DNA from: Streptomyces werraensis
GTDB lineage: Bacteria > Actinomycetota > Actinomycetes > Streptomycetales > Streptomycetaceae
Assembly (NCBI GenBank): GCA_014656175.1
Contig: BNBX01000016.1
Coordinates: 49,181 to 113,180, forward strand
Length of the DNA stretch: 64,000 nt
Reading direction: 5' to 3'
Shown here: piece after piece, positions 1 through 8,677 of the stretch
Layout of the letters: the number at the start of each line of letters is the position of its first letter
Position numbering within the stretch: position 1 is the stretch's first letter
Program-made: the position numbers and the translations under genes
Notes under the pieces: generated by a model
Databases searched by the model: none
The model's input: only the letters and a program-made list of their open reading frames with translations
Told to the model about the DNA's origin: nothing

Positions 1-1
1 G

Positions 2-520
2 GAGACCTTCGACCTGCGCTCCTTCGACGACGAGAAGGAACTCGTCGAGGCGATCCGCGACCAGACCGACGGCCGCGGCCCCGACGCCGTGATCGACGCC
101 GTCGGCACCGAGGCGCACGGCAGCGCGGCGGCCCGCATGGTGCAGAACGCCTCGGCGCTGCTGCCCCGCAAGATCAGCGGCCCGATGGCCGAACGCTTCA
201 GCGTGGACCGGCTCGCCGCCCTCTACACCGCCATCGAGCTGGTCCGCCGCGGCGGCACCATCTCGCTGTCCGGCGTCTACGGCGGCATGGCCGACCCGAT
301 GCCCATGCTCACCCTGTTCGACAAGCAGGTGCAGATGCGCATGGGGCAGGCCAACGTGCGCCGCTGGAGCGACGAGATCATCCCCTACCTCACCGACGAG
401 GACCCGCTCGGCGTCGACGACTTCGCCACCCACCGCGTCTCCCTGGACGAGGCCCCCGAGGCCTACGACATGTTCCAGAAGAAGCGGGACGGCGCGGTCA
501 AGGTGCTGATCAAGCCCTGA
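2..520 (+). CDS. zinc-dependent alcohol dehydrogenase, C-terminal part (5' truncated by window)
   Basis: The reading frame is open from the first bases, so the gene starts before the window; about 172 codons remain. The visible part is the Rossmann half and C-terminal tail of a medium-chain dehydrogenase: a stretch reading GPDAVIDAVGTEAHG (a typical beta-strand turn of the NAD(P) fold) and the ending RDGAVKVLIKP, which is usual for glutathione-independent formaldehyde dehydrogenase-like or threonine dehydrogenase-like enzymes. The N-terminal zinc ligands lie outside the window, so substrate cannot be judged. The stop lies 15 nt before the convergent ligase gene. Family is confident; substrate is unknown. 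Confidence 0.85.
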   Translation, partial: ETFDLRSFDDEKELVEAIRDQTDGRGPDAVIDAVGTEAHGSAAARMVQNASALLPRKISGPMAERFSVDRLAALYTAIELVRRGGTISLSGVYGGMADPMPMLTLFDKQVQMRMGQANVRRWSDEIIPYLTDEDPLGVDDFATHRVSLDEAPEAYDMFQKKRDGAVKVLIKP

Positions 521-535
521 CGCACGGCCCCTCGG

Positions 536-1603
536 CTACGGCCCGCCGAGGATCTCCGCGAGGTCGTAGCGGACCGGCTCCTCCAGCTGCGCGTACGTGC
601 AGCTCTCCGGGGTGCGGTCGGGGCGCCAGCGGCGGAAACGGGCGGTGTGCCGGAAGCGCTGCCCGTTCTCCATGTGGTCGTACGCGACCTCCGCCACCCG
701 CTCCGGCCGCAGCGGCACCCACGACAGGTCCTTCTTGCCCGTCCAGCGGCTCGGCGCGCCGGGCAGCCGCGCCGACGCGTGCGCCGCCTCGTCCGCCCAG
801 GCCGCCCACGGATGGTCCGACACGTCCTCCATCCGCAGCGGCTCCAGCTCGTCCACCAGCTCCGCGCGCCGCTTCATCGAGAACGCGGCCGACACGCCGA
901 CGTGCTGGAGGGCGCCCTCCGCGTCGTACAGGCCCAGCAGCAGCGAACCCACCACGGGGCCGCTCTTGTGCAGCCGGTACCCGGCGACCACCACGTCCGC
1001 CGTGCGCTCGTGCTTGATCTTGAACATGGCCCGCTCGTCCTGGCGGTACCGCAGGTCCAGCGGCTTGGCCACCACCCCGTCCAGACCGGCGCCCTCGTAC
1101 TGCTCGAACCAGCCCCGCGCCACCTCGACGTCCGTGGTCGCCGGCGCCACGTGCACCGGCGGGGTGACGTCCCGCAGCGCCCGCACCAGCAGTTTCCGCC
1201 GGTCGGCCAGCGGCACGTCCAGCAGCGACTCGTCCGCGAGCGCCAGCAGGTCGAACGCCACGAACGACGCCGGGGTCCGCTCGGCGAGCGTCCTCACCCG
1301 GGAGTCCGCCGGGTGGATGCGCTCCGTCAGCGCGTCGAAGTCCAGGTGCCCTTCGCGGGCGATGACGATCTCCCCGTCCACCACGCACCGCTGAGGCAGC
1401 CGCTCCCGCAGCGCCTCGGCCAGCTCGGGGAAGTACCGGGTGAGCGGCTTCCCCGTACGGCTGCCCAGCTCCACCTCGTCACCGTCACGGAACACGATCG
1501 CCCGGAAGCCGTCCCACTTCGCCTCGTACTGCATGCCCGGCGGGATCTTGGCCACCGACTTGGCGAGCATCGGCTTGACGGGCGGCATCACCGGGAGGTC
1601 CAT
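536..1603 (-). CDS. ligC: ATP-dependent DNA ligase (LigC type)
   Basis: Joins DNA nicks using ATP. The 355-residue protein has the nucleotidyltransferase motif I EAKWDGFR near residues 27-34, with Lys29 as the adenylated residue, followed by the SRTGK motif, DGEIV (motif III), and the K-x-K motif MFKIKHER. A C-terminal OB-fold region follows. It lacks polymerase and nuclease domains, so it is a stand-alone ligase of the size of mycobacterial LigC. It is transcribed divergently from a LigD-type polymerase gene, 109 nt away, which points to a shared role in non-homologous end joining or repair in resting cells and spores. No Ku gene is present in the window. Start ATG at 1603 fits the family N-terminus. 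Confidence 0.9.
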   Translation of the reverse strand: MDLPVMPPVKPMLAKSVAKIPPGMQYEAKWDGFRAIVFRDGDEVELGSRTGKPLTRYFPELAEALRERLPQRCVVDGEIVIAREGHLDFDALTERIHPADSRVRTLAERTPASFVAFDLLALADESLLDVPLADRRKLLVRALRDVTPPVHVAPATTDVEVARGWFEQYEGAGLDGVVAKPLDLRYRQDERAMFKIKHERTADVVVAGYRLHKSGPVVGSLLLGLYDAEGALQHVGVSAAFSMKRRAELVDELEPLRMEDVSDHPWAAWADEAAHASARLPGAPSRWTGKKDLSWVPLRPERVAEVAYDHMENGQRFRHTARFRRWRPDRTPESCTYAQLEEPVRYDLAEILGGP

Positions 1604-1700
1604 GGCTCGACTCTAAGGACGGACGCCGAGGTCCGCGCCCCGGAGAGCGCCGGCCACCACCCCTTGCCGCGCCCGGTGTGCGGGGCGTGACCGCCGGCCC

Positions 1701-1706
1701 TACCGT
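1701..1706 (+). promoter_or_regulatory. -10 box TACCGT of a probable leaderless transcript
   Basis: The hexamer fits the TANNNT pattern and ends 6 nt before the ATG at 1713, which has no Shine-Dalgarno sequence. That spacing would put the transcription start at or next to the start codon. Inference from spacing only. Confidence 0.5.
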
Positions 1707-1712
1707 GGCCGC

Positions 1713-2735
1713 ATGGGTGATGCGGTGGAACTGGAGGTCGGCGGCCGGACGGTGCGGCTGTCCAGCCCGGACAAGGTGTTCTTCCCGGAGCGCGGCTACA
1801 CCAAGCTGGACGTCGCCCGCTACTACCAGGCGGTCGCCCCCGGCATCCTGCGCGCCCTGCGCGAGCGCCCCACCACCCTCCAGCGCTACCCGGACGGCAT
1901 CGAGGGCGAGTGGTTCTACCAGAAGCGCGCCCCCAAAGGCATGCCCGACTGGATCCCCACCGCGCACATCACCTTCCCCAGCGGGCGTAGCGCCGACGAG
2001 ATGTGTCCCACCGAGGAGGGCGCCGTGGTGTGGGCGGCCCAGTACGGCACGCTCACCTTCCACCCCTGGCCGGTGCGCCGAACGGACGTCGACCACCCCG
2101 ACGAACTGCGCATCGACCTCGACCCGCAGCCCGGCACCGACTACGACGACGCCGCCCGCGCCGCGCACGAACTCCGCGCCGTCCTCGACGAGTACGGGCT
2201 GCGCGGCTGGCCCAAGACCTCCGGCGGCCGCGGACTGCACGTCTTCGTGCCGGTCGAACCCCGCTGGACCTTCACCCAGGTCCGCCGCGCCGCCATCGCC
2301 GTCGGCCGGGAGATGGAACGGCGGATGCCGGAGCAGGTGACCATCAAGTGGTGGAAGGAGGAGCGCGGGGAGCGCATCTTCATCGACTACAACCAGACCG
2401 CCCGCGACCGCACCATCGCCTCGGCCTACTCGGTGCGGCCCCGCCCGCACGCCCCCGTCTCCGCGCCGCTGCGCTGGGACGAGGTGGGCGTCGCCCACCC
2501 GGAGGACTTCGACATCACGACGATGCCCGCGCGCTTCGCCGAACTCGGCGACGTGCACGCGGACATGGACGACCACTCCTTCTCGCTGGAGCCCCTGCTG
2601 GAGCTCGCCCGCCGGGACGAGCGGGACCACGGGCTCGGCGATCTGCCCTACCCGCCCGAGTACCCGAAGATGCCGGGCGAGCCCAGCCGGGTGCAGCCGA
2701 GCCGGGCCAGGAAGCCGAAGCCCTCGGCCTCCTGA
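1713..2735 (+). CDS. LigD-type NHEJ DNA polymerase/primase (PolDom)
   Basis: Archaeo-eukaryotic primase-fold polymerase that adds nucleotides, often ribonucleotides, at broken DNA ends in bacterial NHEJ. The 340-residue protein carries the family landmarks: SPDKVFFPE near the N-terminus, the catalytic acidic motif RIDLDPQPGTDY, the SGGRGLHVFVP motif with its catalytic His, and the late IFIDYNQT block with a third acidic residue. No ligase or phosphoesterase domain is attached, so the three LigD activities are split here. It lies divergent to the LigC-type ligase. The ATG at 1713 has no ribosome binding site but has a -10 box 6 nt upstream, suggesting a leaderless message. The C-terminus is a short Pro/Arg/Lys-rich tail. 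Confidence 0.92.
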   Translation: MGDAVELEVGGRTVRLSSPDKVFFPERGYTKLDVARYYQAVAPGILRALRERPTTLQRYPDGIEGEWFYQKRAPKGMPDWIPTAHITFPSGRSADEMCPTEEGAVVWAAQYGTLTFHPWPVRRTDVDHPDELRIDLDPQPGTDYDDAARAAHELRAVLDEYGLRGWPKTSGGRGLHVFVPVEPRWTFTQVRRAAIAVGREMERRMPEQVTIKWWKEERGERIFIDYNQTARDRTIASAYSVRPRPHAPVSAPLRWDEVGVAHPEDFDITTMPARFAELGDVHADMDDHSFSLEPLLELARRDERDHGLGDLPYPPEYPKMPGEPSRVQPSRARKPKPSAS

Positions 2736-2760
2736 CCCGGCTCGTTCACCGGACAGCCGG

Positions 2761-4965
2761 CTACAGATCCTTGATCCGCACGTCCCGGTAGGAGATGACG
2801 TCCGTCGTGCCGTGCACCTGCAGTCCGATGTAACCGGAGGCGTACCGCCGCCCGTCCGTGCCCGGGTCGTCCGAGCGCGGCGGGGAGAAGTCCAGACCGC
2901 CGATGTTGTCGAACTCGTTGATCAGCACGCCGTTGCGGTAGACCTCGTAGTGCTGGTCCACCACCCGGATCTCGTAGTCGTTCCAGGTGCCCTTCTGCGT
3001 CACGCCCGCGCCGGCCAGGCCCACGCGGTCGAAGCCGTACACCGAGCCCGTCTTGTACATGTCGCCGGTGGGCGAGTCGAACACCTGGATCTCGTGCCCG
3101 AACTTGATGGCCGCCCACTCGGGCCGGGGCTCCTCCAGGTGGTCGTGGATCTGCGGGAACCGCACGAACACACCGGCGTTGGCGTTGCCGGTGCCCGCGG
3201 CGTCGTCACGCCACTGGAGCTTCAGCGAGAAGTCGCCGTACTTGCGCTCCGGGAACCACAGCATGCCGAGCCCGCCCCGGGTGGTGCCCGAGGTGATCGA
3301 CCCGTCCGGGTTCAGGCTGAACGAACCGCCGCCCACCTGCTCCCACTTGGCGAACGACGCCTCGGTGCCGTCCAGGATGGTGCGGTAGCCCTCGGTCTGG
3401 CCGGGCGTGCCGATGCCGGACTGCCGGGCCGCCTTGTTGATCGCCCGGTACTCCCGCCGGTCGACGACCCCGTCCCTCTTCAGCGCGTCCAGCACGGTCG
3501 TGACGTGCTTCAGGAACAGCGCCTGCGAGGTCCACTCCTTCTCGTCCTCGATCAGCTCGCCGATCCGGCACCGGTTGTTCGTCACCCGGTTCGGCACGCC
3601 CGAGTCGACCGTGCCGACGATCACCGTCAGCCGCTCGTCGTACTCGGGGCAGGGAGGCGCGGGCACCCCGCCGGACACCACCGTGAAGCTCACCGTGAGC
3701 GGCTCGGAGGTGTTGCCGGCCTCGTCGGTCGCCCGGTAGGCCACGGTGTGCCGGCCCGCCCGGTCGACCACCACGGGGGCGGTGTACTCCAGGTACGGCC
3801 CGGCGTCGAGGGAGTACTCGACGCGCGCCACACCGGACCCGTGGTGCCCGTCGTCGGCGCTGACCGTCACCGTGGCGCGGCCGACGTAGGCGCCGTCGGA
3901 GTTCTTCGTGCCCTGCACGGTGACACCGGTGGTGGGCGGGGTGGTGTCCTGCGGGGGAGCGGCGACGACCGTGAACTCCACGCTCTTCTCCGCCGCCGCG
4001 TTGCCCGCCTTGTCGGTGGCCCGGTAGCGGACGGTGTGCGTGCCCGCCTCGTGCACCATCACCGGACCGGAGTACGGCTGCCAGGCGCCGTCCGCACCGA
4101 GCGCGTACTCGATGGTGTTGACGCCGGAGCCGGTGTCGGACGCGGTGACGGTGACCGTCGCCATGTCGATGTAGTGACCGTCGGCGTTCTTCTCGCCGTC
4201 CACGGTCGCCGAGGTCTCCGGCGGCGTGGAGTCGTCCGTCGGCGGGGCGACGACGGTGAACGCGGCGCTCTGCTCCTCCGACACGTTGCCGGCCTTGTCC
4301 AGGGCGCGGTAGCGGACGGTGTGCGCGCCGATCCGGTCGACCACCACCGGGGCGGTGTACGGCTGCCAGGCGTCGTCGTCACCGAGCGCGTACTCGATCC
4401 GGTCGACGCCCGAGCCCTCGTCGGTGGCCGAGAGGGCGACGGTCGCGGCGCCCACGTACTCGCCCTTGTCGTTCTGCGTGCCGGTCACCTTCGCGGTGGC
4501 CTCGGGCGCGGTGGTGTCCTCGCCGCCGCCCTCGGTGACCGTCAGGATGCCCTGCATCTGGCCGTGGCCGGGGATGGTGCAGTGGTAGAAGTACCGGCCC
4601 GGGGTGAGCGTCACCTCCGCGGTGTGCCGACCGCCCTGTGCGTCGGCCGGGTTGGCCAGGATGTTGAGCTGGACGTCGTTGTTGAACTCGGGGTCGGAGG
4701 TGACGAACGTCAGGGTGTGCGGCATGCCGGTGGTGTTGCCGGTGGCCGCGCTGTTCTCGAAGACGATCGTCGCCGGGCCGGCCACCGCGTTGGCCGGCGC
4801 GGACGTGTACTCGGTGATGCTGTCACCGGCGGTCCAGGTCAGCACCTGCGCCGCCGCCCGGGCGCCCTCCGCCTTCGGCTGCCCGGCGGCGGGCAGGGCC
4901 TGCAGGCCGAGCACCATCATCAGGCCGGCCAGCAGCGCGGCCCACACTCTCGGTCGTCGTGTCAC
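2761..4965 (-). CDS. secreted cupredoxin / Ig-like repeat / DUF1080 protein
   Basis: Exported multidomain protein of 734 residues. Order: signal peptide (about 1-33); a plastocyanin/azurin-like domain (about 40-145) with a complete type 1 copper ligand set, His83, Cys129, His134 and Met137; three Ig-like (OmpL47-type) repeats of roughly 95 residues each (about 150-445), each opening with D-x-T-x-P and containing a conserved G-x-H-T-V-x-Y-R-A-x-D-x-A-G-N core; then a C-terminal concanavalin-like domain resembling DUF1080 (3-keto-disaccharide hydrolase/GH16-like, about 545-734). Start is GTG 4965 behind GAGGGGG; it overlaps the stop of the upstream gene as GTGA, so translation is probably coupled. 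Domain calls are from pattern recognition; substrate is unknown. The copper site suggests electron exchange with the neighbouring PQQ enzyme or laccase. Confidence 0.88.
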   Translation of the reverse strand: MTRRPRVWAALLAGLMMVLGLQALPAAGQPKAEGARAAAQVLTWTAGDSITEYTSAPANAVAGPATIVFENSAATGNTTGMPHTLTFVTSDPEFNNDVQLNILANPADAQGGRHTAEVTLTPGRYFYHCTIPGHGQMQGILTVTEGGGEDTTAPEATAKVTGTQNDKGEYVGAATVALSATDEGSGVDRIEYALGDDDAWQPYTAPVVVDRIGAHTVRYRALDKAGNVSEEQSAAFTVVAPPTDDSTPPETSATVDGEKNADGHYIDMATVTVTASDTGSGVNTIEYALGADGAWQPYSGPVMVHEAGTHTVRYRATDKAGNAAAEKSVEFTVVAAPPQDTTPPTTGVTVQGTKNSDGAYVGRATVTVSADDGHHGSGVARVEYSLDAGPYLEYTAPVVVDRAGRHTVAYRATDEAGNTSEPLTVSFTVVSGGVPAPPCPEYDERLTVIVGTVDSGVPNRVTNNRCRIGELIEDEKEWTSQALFLKHVTTVLDALKRDGVVDRREYRAINKAARQSGIGTPGQTEGYRTILDGTEASFAKWEQVGGGSFSLNPDGSITSGTTRGGLGMLWFPERKYGDFSLKLQWRDDAAGTGNANAGVFVRFPQIHDHLEEPRPEWAAIKFGHEIQVFDSPTGDMYKTGSVYGFDRVGLAGAGVTQKGTWNDYEIRVVDQHYEVYRNGVLINEFDNIGGLDFSPPRSDDPGTDGRRYASGYIGLQVHGTTDVISYRDVRIKDL

Positions 4966-7508
4966 TGCGTCCCCCTCGCCAGCTGGCCGGCGGCCGGGGT
5001 CGGCCCGCCGCCCGTGTAGGTGACCCGCCACAGCGCGGACTTGGCGTCGGAGGTGAAGAACCCGCGCCCGTAGTCCAGCACATACAGCGCACCGTCCGGG
5101 CCGAACGTCCAGCCCATCAGGTTCTTGATGCCGTCGTTGCCGACCGGCACGATCTTCTTCAGGGACTCCGAGTGCACCGGCAGTCCGCCGTCGCCCTGCG
5201 TCCTCGGGTCCATCAGCACCGCGTTGCGCGGCTGGTCGGCGTCGTAGAAGTCGCCGACGAACCACTTGCCGTCCCAGTACGCGGGCCACTTGACGTCACT
5301 GGAGCTCGTGTCGTCGTAGCGGTACACCGGGCCGTTCATCGCGGCCTGCCCGCCGCCCTTGAGCCACGGCAGCCGGTAGGTGGCCTCCTCCGCCTTGTAG
5401 GAGGGGACGCCGTTCGCGTCGCGCGGGAAGTCCGGGCCGCCGCCCTGCGGGGAGTACCAGATGTTGTTGCCGGTCACCGGCGGCAGGTTGACCAGGCCGT
5501 CGTTGTTCGGCGACTCGTTCTTCGGGTGGTCGCAGTCGTACCAGCCGAGCGGCTTGGACGGGTCGGGCAGGTTGCGGTCCCGGTAGGGCTGCTTGTTGCC
5601 CATGCAGTACGGCCAGCCGCGGTTGGACGCCTTGGTGATGACGGCGAACGTGTCGTACTTGGCCGGGCCCCAGGTCGTCGACGGGGAGCCGGCGTCCGGG
5701 CCGACCCAGCCCGCGTAGAGGATGTCGGTCTTCTTGTCGACGGAGATGCGCGCGGGGTTGCGCACGCCCATCACGTAGATCTCGCCGCGGGTCTTGCCGC
5801 CGCCCTCGTCGGTCTCCTTGCCGGTGAACAGGTTGCCCTCGGGGAGGGTGTACGTGCCGTCCGGCTCGGGGTGGATGCGCAGGATCTTGCCGTTGAGGTT
5901 GTTGGTGTTGCCGGCGGTGCGGCGCGCGTCGGCGAAGGACACGCCCTTGTAGTTGGGCTGCGGGTTGTTGCCCGAGTAACCGTCGCTGAACCCGCTGGAG
6001 TTGTTGTCACCGGTGGCGATGTACAGGTTGCCCTTGGAGTCCCAGGCCATCCCGCCGCCCGCGTGGCAGCAGCTGTGGATCTGCACCGGCCACTTCAGCA
6101 GCACCTTCTCGCTGGCCAGGTCCAGCTTGTTGGTGGCGAGGTCGAGCGTGAAGCGGGAGACCCGCCGCTCGGCCATGCGCTTGTCCCGGTCGATCCCGGA
6201 GTGCGGGGTGTAGTGCAGGTACACCCACCCGTTCTGTTCGAACTCCGGGTCGAGTTCGATGCCGAGCAGACCCTCCTCGACCTTGACCAGCTCGTCGCCG
6301 CCGCCCTTGTTGCCGAAGACGGTGAGCGCCCCGGCGAGGGTGACCTTCTCGGTCTTCGGGTCGTAGACGTGGATCTCGCCCGTGCCCTTGCCGACGTTCG
6401 GGTCGTTCCAGTCGGTGACGACCGGCTGCGAGGCGGCGGCGCCGCCCCGGCCGATGTAGAACACGCGGCCGTCGGGCGCGGTGACCAGCCCGTGCGGTTC
6501 GCCGATCTGGTCGTTCTTCCCCGGCTGGTTGGGCTGCGTGAGCCGCTCCGCCTTGTAGTTGCCGGTGATGGTCGCCTTGCAGTCGGCCCGCACCAGGCGG
6601 GTGGTCCACAGCAGGGCGCCGCGCAGATGCTCACGGAAGTCGGTCTCGTCGTAGGACGACACCGTGCCGCCCATGCCGGTGTAGAAGGAGCGGCCGCCGT
6701 CGTAGTCACGGCACCAGCTGACCGGGTGGTCCCAGCCGTTGGCGCCTGCGCCGGGCCTGTAGGTCGACTCGCGCACCCTGGCCACCGTGTGGACGTCGCC
6801 GGACGGGTTCTTGACCCAGTTCAGCCACTTGTCGGGCCGCTTCCACTCCAGCGGCAGGCCTCGGGTCGCCGGGTGCACCCGGTCCCCGACCTCCACGGTC
6901 GCCCGTTGCACCGTGGCCTGCCCCGCGGCGGGCCGGGCGCCGATCAGACCGCTGAACCAGTCCGAGTACGGCTCCGCGCGGGCCGCGTCGTGCAGGCCGA
7001 CGAACCCGCCGCCGGCCTCCATGTACGCCTCGAGGCCCGCCTCCTGCTCCGGGTCGAGGACGTCCCCGCCGCCGGTGAGGAACACGATCGTGTTGAAGCG
7101 GCTCAGCTTCGTGTCGTTGGTGAACACCGACGCGTCGCCGGTGGCGGTCACCGTGAAGCGCTGGTTCTCCGGGCCGGTCTGCCCGATCCTCTCGATCGCC
7201 GCGATCCCGGCGTTCACCAGCGGCGACTCGTCGCCGCCGGCCGCCGAGCCGTGGAACAGAAGCACACGTACGTTCGCGCCGCCGGGAGGCGACTTGATGG
7301 ACATCGTTGTCAGGGACGGATCCGGGGCCGGGCGCGCGCTGGCGGCGGGACCCGACAGCAGTCCGGCGGCGACGACACCGGCGGCCACGGTGGCGGCCCA
7401 GGTCCGTCGTCTCGTTCTCGTCCTTCGCACGTTCGAGGTACTCGACGTGTCCAACCCTCTTGAGCGCTCGGGTTCGTGATGCGATGTGGACCGCACGTGG
7501 CCACCCAC
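4962..7508 (-). CDS. secreted ThuA domain - PQQ-dependent sugar dehydrogenase fusion
   Basis: Up to 848 residues. After a basic N-terminus and hydrophobic signal segment (about residues 30-58) comes a ThuA/trehalose-utilisation-like domain (about 70-290; motifs VRVLLFHG, FLTGGGD, GGFVGLHDA), then a six-bladed beta-propeller of the soluble glucose/sorbosone dehydrogenase class (about 310-845). Propeller landmarks are IGEPHGLVTAPDGRVFY, LLGIELDPEF, HSCCHAGGGMAWD, NLNGKILRIHP and GVRNPARI, which hold the usual His, Asn and Arg contacts for PQQ and calcium. Role: probable periplasmic or extracellular sugar oxidation. It is coupled to the downstream copper protein by a GTGA overlap. The start is uncertain: GTG 7508 sits almost on top of AGGAGG; a GTG a few codons later (V-R-S-T-S) is equally plausible. 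Confidence 0.85.
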   Translation of the reverse strand: MGGHVRSTSHHEPERSRGLDTSSTSNVRRTRTRRRTWAATVAAGVVAAGLLSGPAASARPAPDPSLTTMSIKSPPGGANVRVLLFHGSAAGGDESPLVNAGIAAIERIGQTGPENQRFTVTATGDASVFTNDTKLSRFNTIVFLTGGGDVLDPEQEAGLEAYMEAGGGFVGLHDAARAEPYSDWFSGLIGARPAAGQATVQRATVEVGDRVHPATRGLPLEWKRPDKWLNWVKNPSGDVHTVARVRESTYRPGAGANGWDHPVSWCRDYDGGRSFYTGMGGTVSSYDETDFREHLRGALLWTTRLVRADCKATITGNYKAERLTQPNQPGKNDQIGEPHGLVTAPDGRVFYIGRGGAAASQPVVTDWNDPNVGKGTGEIHVYDPKTEKVTLAGALTVFGNKGGGDELVKVEEGLLGIELDPEFEQNGWVYLHYTPHSGIDRDKRMAERRVSRFTLDLATNKLDLASEKVLLKWPVQIHSCCHAGGGMAWDSKGNLYIATGDNNSSGFSDGYSGNNPQPNYKGVSFADARRTAGNTNNLNGKILRIHPEPDGTYTLPEGNLFTGKETDEGGGKTRGEIYVMGVRNPARISVDKKTDILYAGWVGPDAGSPSTTWGPAKYDTFAVITKASNRGWPYCMGNKQPYRDRNLPDPSKPLGWYDCDHPKNESPNNDGLVNLPPVTGNNIWYSPQGGGPDFPRDANGVPSYKAEEATYRLPWLKGGGQAAMNGPVYRYDDTSSSDVKWPAYWDGKWFVGDFYDADQPRNAVLMDPRTQGDGGLPVHSESLKKIVPVGNDGIKNLMGWTFGPDGALYVLDYGRGFFTSDAKSALWRVTYTGGGPTPAAGQLARGTQ

Positions 7509-7549
7509 CCCTCCTCGGTCGCTGCAACAGCGTCAAGGAAGCTAGACCT

Positions 7550-7596
7550 CTTTGCGTCAGACGCCAATACCTATCGCAGCAAAGAAACGAACTTTG
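7550..7596. promoter_or_regulatory. inverted repeats in the divergent dehydrogenase/laccase promoter region
   Basis: An AT-rich patch in the 162-nt gap between the ThuA fusion and the laccase gene. CTTTGC (7550-7555) pairs with GCAAAG (7579-7584), and CAAAG (7580-7584) also pairs with CTTTG (7592-7596) across 7 nt. Half-sites of this CTTTG/CAAAG kind are known for sugar-responsive regulators in Streptomyces, but the binding protein is not identifiable here. Confidence 0.4.
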
Positions 7597-7670
7597 TCCT
7601 GAGTGTGGATAAACCTGGGTCCGGCCGCTACGGTTTCACAGGTTCATGACAGCCACATGGGGAGTTCGGC

Positions 7671-8660
7671 ATGGACAGACGCGGTTTCAACCGACGGGTA
7701 CTCCTGGGCGGCGCCGCGGTGGCGACGACATCGTTGTCCACCGCATCCGAGGCCGCGAGCGCCGCCACGACGGCGAGAACCGCTCCCGCCGGGGGCGAGG
7801 TGCGCCGAGTCAAGATGTACGCCGAGCGCCTGGCCGGCGGGCAGATGGGCTACGGCTTCGAGAAGGGCAAGGCGACGATCCCCGGCCCGCTGATCGAGCT
7901 CAACGAGGGCGACACCCTGCACATCGAGTTCGAGAACACCATGGACGTCCCGGTCAGCCTGCACGTCCACGGCGTCGACTACGAGATCTCCAGCGACGGC
8001 ACCCAGCAGAACAAGAGCGCCGTCGAGCCCGGCGGCACCCGCACCTACACCTGGCGCACCCACGCCCCCGGACGGCGCGCGGACGGCACCTGGCGGGCGG
8101 GCAGCGCCGGCTACTGGCACTACCACGACCATGTCGTCGGCACCGTGCACGGCACCGGAGGCATCCGCAACGGCCTCTACGGGCCGGTCGTCGTGCGCCG
8201 CAAGGGCGACATCCTGCCGGACGCCACCCACACCATCGTCTTCAACGACATGACCATCAACAACAAGCCGGCGCACACGGGCCCCGACTTCGAGGCCACC
8301 GTGGGCGACCGGGTCGAGATCGTCATGATCACGCACGGCGAGTACTACCACACGTTCCACATGCACGGTCACCGCTGGGCCGACAACCGCACCGGCATCC
8401 TCACCGGGCCCGACGACCCCACCCGGATCGTCGACACGAAGATCTGCGGCCCCGCCGACTCCTTCGGCTTCCAGGTGATCGCGGGGGAGGGGGTGGGCGC
8501 GGGCGCCTGGATGTACCACTGCCACGTCCAGAGCCACTCCGACATGGGCATGGTCGGCCTGTTCCTGGTCAGGAAACCCGACGGGACCATCCCCGGCTAC
8601 GACCCGCACGAGCACGCCCACACCGCTTCCTCCGGGGAGGGGTCCGGGCACGCGCACTGA
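7671..8660 (+). CDS. two-domain small laccase (SLAC), Tat-exported multicopper oxidase
   Basis: Oxidises phenolic and similar substrates with four-electron reduction of O2 to water. The 329-residue protein closely matches the S. coelicolor small laccase in recalled sequence. The N-terminus MDRRGFNRRVLLGG is a twin-arginine signal. Copper ligands are all visible: His98 and His100 (HVHG), His150, His152 and His154 (HYHDH), the HTFHMHGH block at 227-234, and YHCHVQSH (283-289; Cys284 bridges the type 1 and trinuclear sites) with Met294 as the axial position. With only two cupredoxin domains it should work as a homotrimer. The tail is His-rich. A start at ATG 7671 follows GGGGAG. It is divergent from the PQQ dehydrogenase gene and followed by a LacI regulator. 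Confidence 0.97.
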   Translation: MDRRGFNRRVLLGGAAVATTSLSTASEAASAATTARTAPAGGEVRRVKMYAERLAGGQMGYGFEKGKATIPGPLIELNEGDTLHIEFENTMDVPVSLHVHGVDYEISSDGTQQNKSAVEPGGTRTYTWRTHAPGRRADGTWRAGSAGYWHYHDHVVGTVHGTGGIRNGLYGPVVVRRKGDILPDATHTIVFNDMTINNKPAHTGPDFEATVGDRVEIVMITHGEYYHTFHMHGHRWADNRTGILTGPDDPTRIVDTKICGPADSFGFQVIAGEGVGAGAWMYHCHVQSHSDMGMVGLFLVRKPDGTIPGYDPHEHAHTASSGEGSGHAH

Positions 8661-8677
8661 CGGACGGCCCGCACGCT

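Noticed and set aside
2812..5019. A 735-codon antisense frame over the cupredoxin protein gene
   Set aside because: No recognisable motif and biased composition; the minus-strand gene has copper ligands and repeats.
4959..7463. An 834-codon open frame antisense to the ThuA/PQQ gene
   Set aside because: Long antisense frames are expected at this GC content. The product is a low-complexity Val/Arg/Gly sequence without domains, and the opposite strand has a clear enzyme with a signal peptide.
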